Part shown: one piece after another, positions 6,739 through 14,305 of the stretch | Layout: each line of letters opens with the position of its first letter | How positions within the stretch are numbered: the stretch's first letter is position 1 | From: a virus | IMG/VR virus record: IMGVR_UViG_3300050021_000850 | Coordinates: 1 to 23,201 of that record | DNA length: 23,201 nt | Reading direction: 5' to 3' (one strand) | The notes under the pieces: model-generated | Seen by the model: only the letters and a program-made list of their open reading frames with translations | Database searches by the model: none | What the model was told of the DNA's origin: nothing | Program-made: the position numbers and the translations under genes

Positions 6739-7914
6739 ATGGCCTCTTATATTTCCTCTAACGCAAACCGGTTCTACACGGCGCTGGAAACGAGCTACGG
6801 CCAGGTGGGATCGATCACATCCGGCAACCGGATTCCGGCTCTGAAGCTGACGGTCCAGCAGAAACTCGAGGCGGCGCAGCGGAAGGACAAGACGGGCAGC
6901 CGGACGTTTCCCGGCCAGGCGCCGGGCGGCCGGCGGCAGACGAATTTCGAGCTGCAGACATACATGACGAGCTGGCAGAAAACGGGCGGAAACCCGGGAT
7001 ATGGCCCGCTGTTTCAGGCGGCACTCGGGGGCGCGCCGCTGCAGTTCGCCGGCGGGACCGCGGCATCCGCCACGGCGGGCGGAAGGCTGGGGTTCGCAGC
7101 GCCGCACGGGCTGGGCGCGGGGCAGGCGGTCTCATGCGCGGGGGAGATCCGGTTCGTGGCCGCCATCGTGGACACCAGCACGGTGCAATTGAACGCGCCG
7201 TTTACCACGCTGCCCGGAACCGGCGCGGCACTGGGCGCCGCGGTCACCTACGTGCCCGCGACGGAGCTGCCGAGCGCCAGCGTATTCGACTACTGGAGCC
7301 CGGCGACGGCGGTGCAGAGGCTGCTCTGCGGGGCGGCCGTCGACCAGATGGAAATCCAGGTTAACGGCGATTACCACGAGTTCCACTTCAGCGGCCTGGC
7401 GCAGGACGTGCTCGATAGCAGCAGCTTTTCCTCCGCCAACGTCGGACAGCTTCAAAGCTTTCCCGCGGAGCCGGCGCTGGCCGCGTTCGACTATTCGATT
7501 GTGCCGGGAAACATGGGCGAGGCGTGGCTGGGAACTTCGCCCTCGCAGTTCCTCACCATCACCAGCGCATCCATCGTTCTCAAGAACCAACTGGACACGC
7601 GCTCCAAGGAGTTCGGATCGAACCTGCCGCGCAGCATTTCTCCGGGCCAGCGGTCCGTGACGGCGGCATTCGAGCTCTTCAGCCAGGACGACGACGCTAC
7701 TAAAGGTCTCTATCAGGCCGCCAGGCAGCAATCGCCCATCAGTGTCATGTTTCAGTTGGGCGTGGCCGAGGGACAGGTCATGGGCGTGTACCTGCAGAGC
7801 GTGATTCCTGAGGTTCCGGAGTTCGATGACGGCCAGAACCGGTTGCAGTGGAAATTCCGGCAGTCGCGCGCGCAGGGCACGGTCGACGACGAAATCGCGG
7901 TGGCGTTCGCATAA
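6739..7914 (+). CDS. Major tail (tube) protein with an inserted beta domain
   Basis: This 391-residue protein begins one base after the upstream stop. Tail tube proteins polymerise as stacked hexamers around the tape measure. The first and last thirds contain alternating strands (PALKLTVQQKLE; ITSASIVLKNQL; VMFQLGVAEGQVMGVYLQSVIPEV). Residues about 110-175 look like an inserted module (PHGLGAGQAVSC; STVQLNAPF), of the kind that faces outward on virion proteins. The gene sits directly before the chaperone pair, which is the standard place for the tube gene. It is larger than the simplest tube proteins, mostly because of the insert. Confidence 0.75.
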   Translation: MASYISSNANRFYTALETSYGQVGSITSGNRIPALKLTVQQKLEAAQRKDKTGSRTFPGQAPGGRRQTNFELQTYMTSWQKTGGNPGYGPLFQAALGGAPLQFAGGTAASATAGGRLGFAAPHGLGAGQAVSCAGEIRFVAAIVDTSTVQLNAPFTTLPGTGAALGAAVTYVPATELPSASVFDYWSPATAVQRLLCGAAVDQMEIQVNGDYHEFHFSGLAQDVLDSSSFSSANVGQLQSFPAEPALAAFDYSIVPGNMGEAWLGTSPSQFLTITSASIVLKNQLDTRSKEFGSNLPRSISPGQRSVTAAFELFSQDDDATKGLYQAARQQSPISVMFQLGVAEGQVMGVYLQSVIPEVPEFDDGQNRLQWKFRQSRAQGTVDDEIAVAFA

Positions 7915-7916
7915 TC

Positions 7917-8282
7917 ATGACCTACGAAAGCGTAACGACGGTGGAGTCGCAAGTCGCCCGCGGGGTGACTTTCACGCTGGCGAAGATCTCCTTCGGACGC
8001 CGCGTGGAGCTGATGCGCCGGGTGCGGGAACTGGCCCGGCGAATGGAGTTCCTGGAGGCCGGCCAGGCGCCCGGCGACAAGATGGACGCGGCGCTGCTCC
8101 AGACCGAAATCGACCGGCTGTTCCTGACGTGGGGACTGCGGGCCGTATCGGGACTGGAACTGGACGGCGCGGATGCCACACCCGAACTCCTGGCGGAAGC
8201 CGGGCCGGAGGACCTGTTCCGGGAAGCGCTGGCGGCGGTGCGGGCAGAGACGGGATTGTCCGAGGCGGAACGAAAAAACTGA
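7917..8282 (+). CDS. Tail assembly chaperone, upstream frame (G-like)
   Basis: This 121-residue protein starts at the ATG at 7917, two bases after the tube stop. It is charged and helical (ISFGRRVELMRRVRELARRM; DLFREALAAVRAETGLSEAE) and ends …AERKN at TGA 8280-8282. In long-tailed phages the gene between tube and tape measure encodes chaperones that coat the tape measure, and a -1 frameshift near its end makes a longer form (lambda G and GT). The last codons here are CGA AAA AAC TGA, which contain an ideal slippery heptamer, and the -1 frame is open for a further 113 codons. Frame, position and heptamer agree. Confidence 0.82.
   Translation: MTYESVTTVESQVARGVTFTLAKISFGRRVELMRRVRELARRMEFLEAGQAPGDKMDAALLQTEIDRLFLTWGLRAVSGLELDGADATPELLAEAGPEDLFREALAAVRAETGLSEAERKN
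8273..8279 (+). promoter_or_regulatory. Programmed -1 frameshift site A AAA AAC
   Basis: In the chaperone frame the heptamer reads A AAA AAC (8273-8279), immediately followed by the TGA stop. Both tRNAs can re-pair as AAA AAA after a one-base slip, and translation would continue CTG ATT GTC. A GAGG at 8262-8265, about eight bases upstream, could act as an internal Shine-Dalgarno-like stimulator. A 6-bp hairpin (8307-8312 with 8318-8323) lies 27 nt downstream, further than usual. Confidence 0.8.
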
Positions 8283-8620
8283 TTGTCGCCTTCCACTTTC
8301 AATTCTCCAACCAGGCCGGTTGGAAGTGCGACGTCTGCCGGAAGTCCGGCCTGGAGAAAAAGCGCCGGTGCGGGTGGCTGGCGATGGGCGAGGACGCCAG
8401 TGGACCGCTGGTCTGGGCGCGAAGGGATGTAGCGCTCAGAACCTGCCCGAAGCCGTATATCACGGCTGAGAGCCAGACGCTGGTGGAGGATTTTTTTGTG
8501 CGGCGCCGGCTGCGAGGGATGGATTTTGCGGAGCTGAGCGCGCGGCAAGTGGAAGCGTTCGTGATTCTGGAAAGGGCTTTTGCCGCGGAGATCGACTATG
8601 GCCAGCACACCACAAGATAA
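8279..8620 (+). CDS. Tail assembly chaperone, downstream frame (T-like extension by -1 frameshift)
   Basis: The frame entered after the slip reads LIVAFHFQFSNQ and runs 113 residues to TAA 8618-8620, making a 234-residue fusion with the upstream frame. It has no good start codon or ribosome-binding site near its beginning, so frameshifting is the natural way to express it. It contains a CDVC…RRCGW cluster (three cysteines plus another in LRTCPK) that could bind a metal, then an amphipathic tail (ESQTLVEDFFVRRRL; ARQVEAFVILERAF). It overlaps the tape measure start by 23 bp. In lambda the T domain recruits the tube protein; the same role is inferred here. Confidence 0.75.
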   Translation: MIVAFHFQFSNQAGWKCDVCRKSGLEKKRRCGWLAMGEDASGPLVWARRDVALRTCPKPYITAESQTLVEDFFVRRRLRGMDFAELSARQVEAFVILERAFAAEIDYGQHTTR

Positions 8621-9284
8621 ACTCTACGAAACTTTTGTAGCGGCGTCGGGGCAACAGGATCCCAACCTGGATGGGACGCTCGACAGCGGCGAAGAGATTG
8701 CGGTCTCACTGAGCGACACGGTGAACCAGCTCGGCGAACTCCAGGGAAGCAGCGCGGCGCAGGCGACCGGCGGCGGCAGCACTTCCACCGCGGGCACAAC
8801 CAGCAGCGGCAGCACTTCCACCGCGAGCACAACCAGCGGCGGCAGCACGGCGGAGTCAATCGCAACCACAGTTCTGGAGAGCGGGCTGGGCATGGTCCCC
8901 TTGATTGTCGGGTTGCTGGGGCTATTCGGAGGCGGGGGCACGCCGGCGCCGCCGACGCTGGAGAAATATGCGATGCCGGACCGGCTCTACTTCGAGGGCG
9001 CGGACACCGGCAGCGACGTGAGCGGCGCCGATTACGACCAAATGGGGATGCCGAGGACGTACAGCGCGGCGCCGGAGGGAACGAGCGCACAGGCCAGCGG
9101 GCTTGCGCCTCCCGGCAACAGCGGCAGCGGCGCGAGCAGCGGCGCTGCGGCGCCTCAGATCACCGTGAACGTGCAAGCCATGGACTCGCAATCGTTTCTG
9201 GACCACAGCAACGAAATCGCCCAAGCGGTTCGCGCCGCGATGTTGAATTCCAATTCGATCAACGACGTGGTCAACGACCTCTAA
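8598..9284 (+). CDS. Very short tape measure-like protein
   Basis: This 228-residue protein starts at the ATG at 8598 with GGAG seven bases upstream, preferred over the TTG at 8580. It occupies the tape measure position, after the chaperones and before the distal-tail genes. Its end (ITVNVQAMDSQSF … AVRAAMLNSNSINDVV, about 188-225) looks like the C-terminus of some siphophage tape measures. Residues about 58-84 are a Gly/Ser/Thr-rich repeat, 98-114 a hydrophobic segment (MVPLIVGLLGLF) that could enter the host membrane during DNA delivery, and 161-186 a second flexible stretch. Tape measures normally have 600 to over 1000 residues, so this would give a tail of only some tens of nanometres. 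It could instead be a shortened remnant. Confidence 0.55.
   Translation: MASTPQDKLYETFVAASGQQDPNLDGTLDSGEEIAVSLSDTVNQLGELQGSSAAQATGGGSTSTAGTTSSGSTSTASTTSGGSTAESIATTVLESGLGMVPLIVGLLGLFGGGGTPAPPTLEKYAMPDRLYFEGADTGSDVSGADYDQMGMPRTYSAAPEGTSAQASGLAPPGNSGSGASSGAAAPQITVNVQAMDSQSFLDHSNEIAQAVRAAMLNSNSINDVVNDL
8775..8848 (+). repeat. 33-bp in-frame tandem repeat inside the tape measure gene
   Basis: The unit begins GGCAGCACTTCCACCGCG at 8775 and again at 8808, and a partial third unit (GGCAGCAC) starts at 8841; the spacing is 33 bp each time. The two full copies are nearly identical. Each unit encodes 11 residues of the type GSTSTAxTTSx, so copy changes keep the reading frame. Confidence 0.85.
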
Positions 9285-9285
9285 C

Positions 9286-9645
9286 ATGTCCACCTTTCCC
9301 AAGCTAAAGACCAACGCGGTGGCGCAGTATCCGGCGACCAGGGCCCTCCGGTTTCAAAACCAGGCGCTGCGATTCGTGGACGGAGTGGAACAACGCTACC
9401 GCGACTCGGCCGGGCCGCTGCACCGCTGGGAGATCCGCCTGGACGCGCTGGATGAGAGCGAAATGGCGGCGCTGGAGCAATTCTTTTTCGACAACCAGGG
9501 ATGTTTCGGGAACTTCGCATTCACCGATCCATGGGACGGAACTCAATACCCCAATTGCAGTTTGGCCAGCGACGAACTGGACCTGACCGCCATGGCGGAA
9601 ATGCAAGGTAAGACCTCGCTGACCGTGATCGAGAACCGGGGATAG
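9286..9645 (+). CDS. Distal tail protein (DUF2460 / gpM-like)
   Basis: This 119-residue protein starts two bases after the tape measure stop; no clear Shine-Dalgarno is seen, so it probably relies on coupling. The order of its motifs is typical of small distal-tail proteins: an early basic segment (ALRFVDGVEQRY), a strand with a tryptophan (HRWEIRLDAL), a helix EMAALEQFFFDNQG, and a strand FGNFAFTDPWDG. In lambda gpM and gene-transfer-agent DUF2460 proteins this fold caps the tube and carries the hub. The helix-plus-'FxFxDP' core is repeated in the next gene. Confidence 0.65.
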   Translation: MSTFPKLKTNAVAQYPATRALRFQNQALRFVDGVEQRYRDSAGPLHRWEIRLDALDESEMAALEQFFFDNQGCFGNFAFTDPWDGTQYPNCSLASDELDLTAMAEMQGKTSLTVIENRG

Positions 9646-9648
9646 CAC

Positions 9649-10431
9649 ATGCTGGTATACCCACAACTCGCCACCGGAGCTTTGAGCCAGTTTCCGGTTC
9701 AAAAGCGGCGCCGTTTGCGGACGGTTGTGAATACGTCTCTGGACGGCAGGCCGATCAAGCTGGCCGATCCGGGAGCGGAAATCACCGAATGGCAGTTGGC
9801 GTACGCGGGTTTGACCGATGACGAAGTTGCCGCCTTGCAGCAGTTCTTCGCGGCCACCGAGGGAACGCTCAATAGTTTCACGTTCCTGGATCCAACCGCC
9901 AACCTTTTCGCCTGGAGCGACAAGCTGGACAATGCGGCTTGGGCCAAGCAGCCGTTCCTTTTGGTTGCAGGCGGAATCGCCGACCCCGCGGGCGGGACGA
10001 ACGCATGGCACCTCACCGATTCCGGCGCCGGCGCTCAGAACATTTGCCAGACGTTGTCCGCTCCGGCGGGGTACTTGTACTGCTTCAGCGTATTCGCGCG
10101 GTCGCTCGAAGCCACCGCCGCGATCCTGCTGCACGGAAGCAATCGCGCCGATCGAACCCTGGGAACAAATTGGAGCCGGATCGCTTTGACAGCCAGCGGC
10201 GACGCGTCGGCGGAATCGATCGCCTTTGGCGTGGAGCTGCCGGCCGGAGGGTCCGCGGATGTATTCGGCCTGCAAGTGGAGCCGCAGGCTGGCGCGTCGC
10301 TCTACAAAGCGACCACCACGGGCGGCGTTTATGAGAACGCGCGATTCCGCGATGACGTCCTCTCCATAACCACAACTGGCGTAAACTGCCACTCCGCCAC
10401 GGTCAACATCATTTATGCAAACCATCTCTGA
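9649..10431 (+). CDS. Second distal tail protein with a C-terminal carbohydrate-binding-like domain
   Basis: This 260-residue protein starts four bases after the previous stop. Its first 80 residues repeat the pattern of the preceding protein: helix DDEVAALQQFFAATEG, then FTFLDP. It is therefore a likely paralogue of the 9286-9645 gene. Residues about 90-240 form a separate beta-rich module (WHLTDSGAGAQNICQTL; YCFSVFARS; NWSRIALTASG; VFGLQVEPQ) that resembles jelly-roll, carbohydrate-binding-like domains on phage tails. A host-surface contact role is inferred. The last 17 bp overlap the start of the hub gene. Confidence 0.6.
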   Translation: MLVYPQLATGALSQFPVQKRRRLRTVVNTSLDGRPIKLADPGAEITEWQLAYAGLTDDEVAALQQFFAATEGTLNSFTFLDPTANLFAWSDKLDNAAWAKQPFLLVAGGIADPAGGTNAWHLTDSGAGAQNICQTLSAPAGYLYCFSVFARSLEATAAILLHGSNRADRTLGTNWSRIALTASGDASAESIAFGVELPAGGSADVFGLQVEPQAGASLYKATTTGGVYENARFRDDVLSITTTGVNCHSATVNIIYANHL

Positions 10432-13400
10432 GCTGAAGGAACAGGCGGTCACGGATACGCCGCTTCTGGTCTTCGACTGCGTGCTCTCCAACGGCCAGAC
10501 GGAACAGTGGAGCACGCACCAGGTGACCGTGGATGGCGCGACGTACCAGCCGCGAGTTCTTCAGCACAGCGCCTTCGACATTCAGACAGCGTCCGACCAG
10601 GGCATCGACGGCAGCCCGCGAATCTCGGTTGTGCTGGCCAACGCCGACTCGCACTTTTCGGAAATCGAGCGCGCGACTGGATGGAAGGGCGCGCGGCTGA
10701 CCGTAGGGTTCCTCTTTTACGATTTGCGAAACGACGCCCCGCTGACGGATACGGCGGTGGTGTTTCAAGGAATCTGCAACCCGCCGGATCAGATCAAGGA
10801 ATCGACATTCCGCCTGACCGCCATCAACCGGATGAACCTGCAACGGCTGCTGCTTCCGCAGGTCCGCATCCAACGGAGATGCCCGTGGGAGTTCCCGGCG
10901 ACCGCGGGTCAGCGGACAGAAGCCGTCAACGGCGGCGCGAACGGCAAGTACTCGCTCTATTACCGTTGCGGCTATTCCGCCGGGGTCGCCGGGGGAACCG
11001 GCAGTCTGAATGGCGGCGCGCCGTTTACTTCGTGCGGGTACACGCGGCAGGACTGCCAGGCGCGAGGAATGTTCACCCGGTTCGGCGGGCTCGAGTTCGT
11101 TCCGCCGGCGATCTCCGTGCGCGGTTACGGAAAAGACTGGTCGACATCGGCCGTCTCGGACAACCAGGCGCGCTATAACGACTACGTTCCGATGGTGTAC
11201 GGCACGGCCTGGTGGGAGCCACTGGTGGTGTTTGCGCGCAACGACGGCAACCTCACCCGGATGGAGGCGCTCCTGGGAATCGGCGAGATCCAGGGCGTGC
11301 TGACGGTGCTGGTGAGCGGTGTCGAGATTCCCATGGGAGTCTCCGGCAGGAACATGACCGGCACGGGCTGGTACAACATTCAGACGATGGGGACGCGCGA
11401 CGGCGCGTTCGACTACAACTTTCTGGATGGTAGCGGGAATCCGGCGGGAGACCCTTATGGCAGCATGGCGTACCTTTCCGTGGTGGTCCCCAATCAGTTG
11501 AACAATGGGACTTCGCTCCCAACCGTGAAGGTGCTGGCACAGGGACTGAAGGTGCCCACCTATGCGGCGGACGGAACGTACATCAGCGACCAGTTCTCGA
11601 GCAACCCCGCATGGATCCTGCTGGACGTTCTTCGGCGGAGCGGATGGGCCGCTTCTGAAATCGACCTCACCAGCTTTGCGGCTGCCGCAACATATTGCGA
11701 TGAATCGATCGACTCCACCGACCTGAACGGCAACCCCATCACCCTTCCACGGTTTCAGTGCAACCTGGTCTTACAAAACAGGCGCAGCGGCGGAGACGTT
11801 GTCCGCGGCGTCCGCAATGCCGCGCGGCTTTACCTCACCTACGGACCGGGAGGGGTGCTGCAGTTGCAGGTGGAGAACACGGCGGCACTGCAGCAGCCTG
11901 CCAAGCCGGACTGCTCGAACAGCACGCAACCACTGAACGGAGGCTGGCCGAGTTACGAATTTGGAGACGGCAGTAGCGGCTTCTCGGGAATCCTGAGGCG
12001 GCCGACTGGCGAGCCGAGCGTCACCGTGACCGCGCGCAGCATCGCGGATACGCCGAACCGCCTCTCGGTAGAGTTTCAGGACGCTCTCAACGGCTACCAG
12101 CAGGACAGCTATGAGCTGGTGGACTCGGCCGACATCGCCCTGGCGGGGCAGGAAGTTTCCATGACGCTCCCGGCGCTGGGCCTTCCGCATTACGATCAGG
12201 CGGCCCGGATTCTGAAATTCAATCTCGACAAGTCGGTTCGCGGAAACACTTACATCCAGTTCGATACCAGCGTAAAAGCCTTCGGGATCCGGCCGGGCGA
12301 CCTGATTACGGTTACCTACCTGAAGGAGGGCTTGAATCGCCAGCCGCTGCGGGTTCTGAAGATTTCTCCGGCCACCAACTACCGGACTTCCACCATCACG
12401 GCGCAGATCCACGACGACGCGTGGTACTCGGACACGAACGGCCAGGTGACTTCGCCCGGAGGTGTGACACAGGGGAACCCCGGCGTCGGCGTGCCGAGAC
12501 CCCTAATCGGCGCCGTGTTGGACGAAAACGGAGACGTTCAGTTCGGCATTGTGGAATCGACGGCCACGAGCAGCGATAACACGGTGGAAGCGAGCGTATC
12601 GGTCAGTTTCGTTCCACCCGCGGGCCCAGGCGGCAGCTCAGCGGTCGCCGGGCCGGGCATACCGTTGTTGGGCCTGGTACCCACGGTTGGAACAGGTGGA
12701 ACGCTTCAGGCTGGGCAGACGCTGTACTATGCGGTCTCCGGCGAGGACAGCGCCGGAAACGAGAGTGCGTTGTCATTCATCGTCAGGGCGTCGATCTCGA
12801 GCGCTGGGAGCAGCGTGACGCTGTCGGCGTTGAGTTTCGCGCCGGGAACGAGCGCGTTTCGCGTGTATCGGGGAAGCACTCCGGCGGAACTTTTTCGAAT
12901 CGCTTCAGACCAGGCTCTTGCTGGTCAGTTCACGGATACGGGTCTCGCAAATCAACTGATTGCCCCTCCCGATTCCAATTTCGATCACGCCAACTTTTAC
13001 TGGCGGATGGAGCTGCAACCGGAAAGCGGCGTGACGCTGCAGTCATCGACGTCGGTGGGAAACGGATCGTTGCAGATGACCGCGAACCGTTACCAAAGCA
13101 TGATTGCGCGGATCACGCGAGGCACCGGCGCCGGGCAGGAGCGCGCCATCGCGGCCAACGACACAACCAGCCTGACGATCGCGCCCCCTTGGAGCGTGGA
13201 GCCGGATGCTACGAGTTTCTTCGTAGTGGCGGAAACCGGCTGGCGGTTCGGCGCGCTCTCCAGGAGCAGCCCCGTGCAGTTTGCGGTTCCCAACCGGTCG
13301 GGAGAGGTGGTTCAGCTCACCGGGCGCGCGGCCAACGTGAACGGCGTGGAATGCGCGCCGGAGATATCCACGGTTACCCGGTGGCAGATCGGCGGCGGCG

Positions 13401-14305
13401 GGACGAGCGACAGCGACGTTCCCCCGATGCCATTTTTCGGGCTGGGTCCGGGCCAGCGTGGCGGTACGGTGGAACTGAGCGGGGTTTCCTTCACGGACTT
13501 GACCGACACGCGGACCATTTCGGCGGCTACGCTGACGATGTACTACTGGGATGAATTGCAGGGCACGCCGGTGATTACGCTGGCCAGCGCCGTGGCAACC
13601 GGCGATACTCTACTGAGCCTGAGCTCGCCCGGATCCGCGCAGGCCGGAAGCTTCATCCAGATTGAATTGGAGGTGATCCGCGTCGAGGCGGTCGAGAGCA
13701 ACGGCGCGCAGTACAGTGTGACGCGAGCCATCGATGGCAGCCAGGCAACGGCACACGCCGCACAAACACCGGTGTATCATCTTCTGAGCAAGACGGTGAT
13801 CGCGCCGTTCCCGCCGGACTTTTTTGGCAGTCCCTACAGCGGGAGCTGGAGCTACCCCATTACGCTTCCGGATGTGCGGGTGGCCAGCGCCGAGTTGTTT
13901 GTCACGAACCAGAAGGGGAACAGCCCGGCCAAAGACATCTGTCTGACCCATACCACCGACAGCGGGCTGCGCACGCTGTCGGGCGGGCAGTACTCCATTC
14001 AGGTGGACGGGTATCTGGCAGTGGATCAATCGGCCGCGCCGGCGCTGGTGATGGAGGCATCGCACGCGGTGCGGGATGTGTACGCCGTGCTGGGTAAGGC
14101 CGCCGACGCCGCGGTCGGGCTCCAGTTGAACCTCAACGGTGCGTCCTATTGCCAACTGACATTTGCCACGGGGGCGACGGTTTCGAGCACCGTGGACGGC
14201 AACACACTGGCCCCGCTGCCATCGGGAGCGCAGGTGACGCTGTCGGTGCTGTCGGTGGGACAGACCAATCCCGGCTCGGACCTCACCGTCATCATCCGAC
14301 TCTAA
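10415..14305 (+). CDS. Tail hub / tip protein with fused gpL-like cysteine domain and gpJ-like body
   Basis: This 1296-residue protein starts inside the end of the previous gene. Residues 1-150 are beta-rich (LLVFDCVLSNG; VTVDGATYQPRV; AVVFQGICNPP), as in gpL or DUF2163 hubs. Residues 156-225 hold four cysteines (C156, C185, C207, C214) followed by RFGG (222-225), like the Fe-S domain of lambda gpL. From about 260 the protein reads like a gpJ/TipJ-type hub (YVPMVYGTAWWEP; LLDVLRRSGW; FGIRPGDLITVTYLKEG). Residues about 745-850 are an Ig/FnIII-like module. The C-terminal 300 residues are beta-rich, with a TRAIDGSQATAHAA segment. The hub opens the tail and contacts the host. The stop codon overlaps the next ATG (TAATG). 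No NlpC/P60 peptidase domain is seen. Confidence 0.75.
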   Translation: MQTISELKEQAVTDTPLLVFDCVLSNGQTEQWSTHQVTVDGATYQPRVLQHSAFDIQTASDQGIDGSPRISVVLANADSHFSEIERATGWKGARLTVGFLFYDLRNDAPLTDTAVVFQGICNPPDQIKESTFRLTAINRMNLQRLLLPQVRIQRRCPWEFPATAGQRTEAVNGGANGKYSLYYRCGYSAGVAGGTGSLNGGAPFTSCGYTRQDCQARGMFTRFGGLEFVPPAISVRGYGKDWSTSAVSDNQARYNDYVPMVYGTAWWEPLVVFARNDGNLTRMEALLGIGEIQGVLTVLVSGVEIPMGVSGRNMTGTGWYNIQTMGTRDGAFDYNFLDGSGNPAGDPYGSMAYLSVVVPNQLNNGTSLPTVKVLAQGLKVPTYAADGTYISDQFSSNPAWILLDVLRRSGWAASEIDLTSFAAAATYCDESIDSTDLNGNPITLPRFQCNLVLQNRRSGGDVVRGVRNAARLYLTYGPGGVLQLQVENTAALQQPAKPDCSNSTQPLNGGWPSYEFGDGSSGFSGILRRPTGEPSVTVTARSIADTPNRLSVEFQDALNGYQQDSYELVDSADIALAGQEVSMTLPALGLPHYDQAARILKFNLDKSVRGNTYIQFDTSVKAFGIRPGDLITVTYLKEGLNRQPLRVLKISPATNYRTSTITAQIHDDAWYSDTNGQVTSPGGVTQGNPGVGVPRPLIGAVLDENGDVQFGIVESTATSSDNTVEASVSVSFVPPAGPGGSSAVAGPGIPLLGLVPTVGTGGTLQAGQTLYYAVSGEDSAGNESALSFIVRASISSAGSSVTLSALSFAPGTSAFRVYRGSTPAELFRIASDQALAGQFTDTGLANQLIAPPDSNFDHANFYWRMELQPESGVTLQSSTSVGNGSLQMTANRYQSMIARITRGTGAGQERAIAANDTTSLTIAPPWSVEPDATSFFVVAETGWRFGALSRSSPVQFAVPNRSGEVVQLTGRAANVNGVECAPEISTVTRWQIGGGGTSDSDVPPMPFFGLGPGQRGGTVELSGVSFTDLTDTRTISAATLTMYYWDELQGTPVITLASAVATGDTLLSLSSPGSAQAGSFIQIELEVIRVEAVESNGAQYSVTRAIDGSQATAHAAQTPVYHLLSKTVIAPFPPDFFGSPYSGSWSYPITLPDVRVASAELFVTNQKGNSPAKDICLTHTTDSGLRTLSGGQYSIQVDGYLAVDQSAAPALVMEASHAVRDVYAVLGKAADAAVGLQLNLNGASYCQLTFATGATVSSTVDGNTLAPLPSGAQVTLSVLSVGQTNPGSDLTVIIRL

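Noticed and set aside
8775-8848. Short tandem repeats as a CRISPR array
   Set aside because: The units are directly adjacent without unique spacers, number only two and a part, and are in frame inside a coding gene.
9304-10515. 403-codon minus-strand open frame
   Set aside because: It is antisense to the two distal-tail genes, which have recognisable motifs; low-complexity Gly/Arg/Val composition, no motif.
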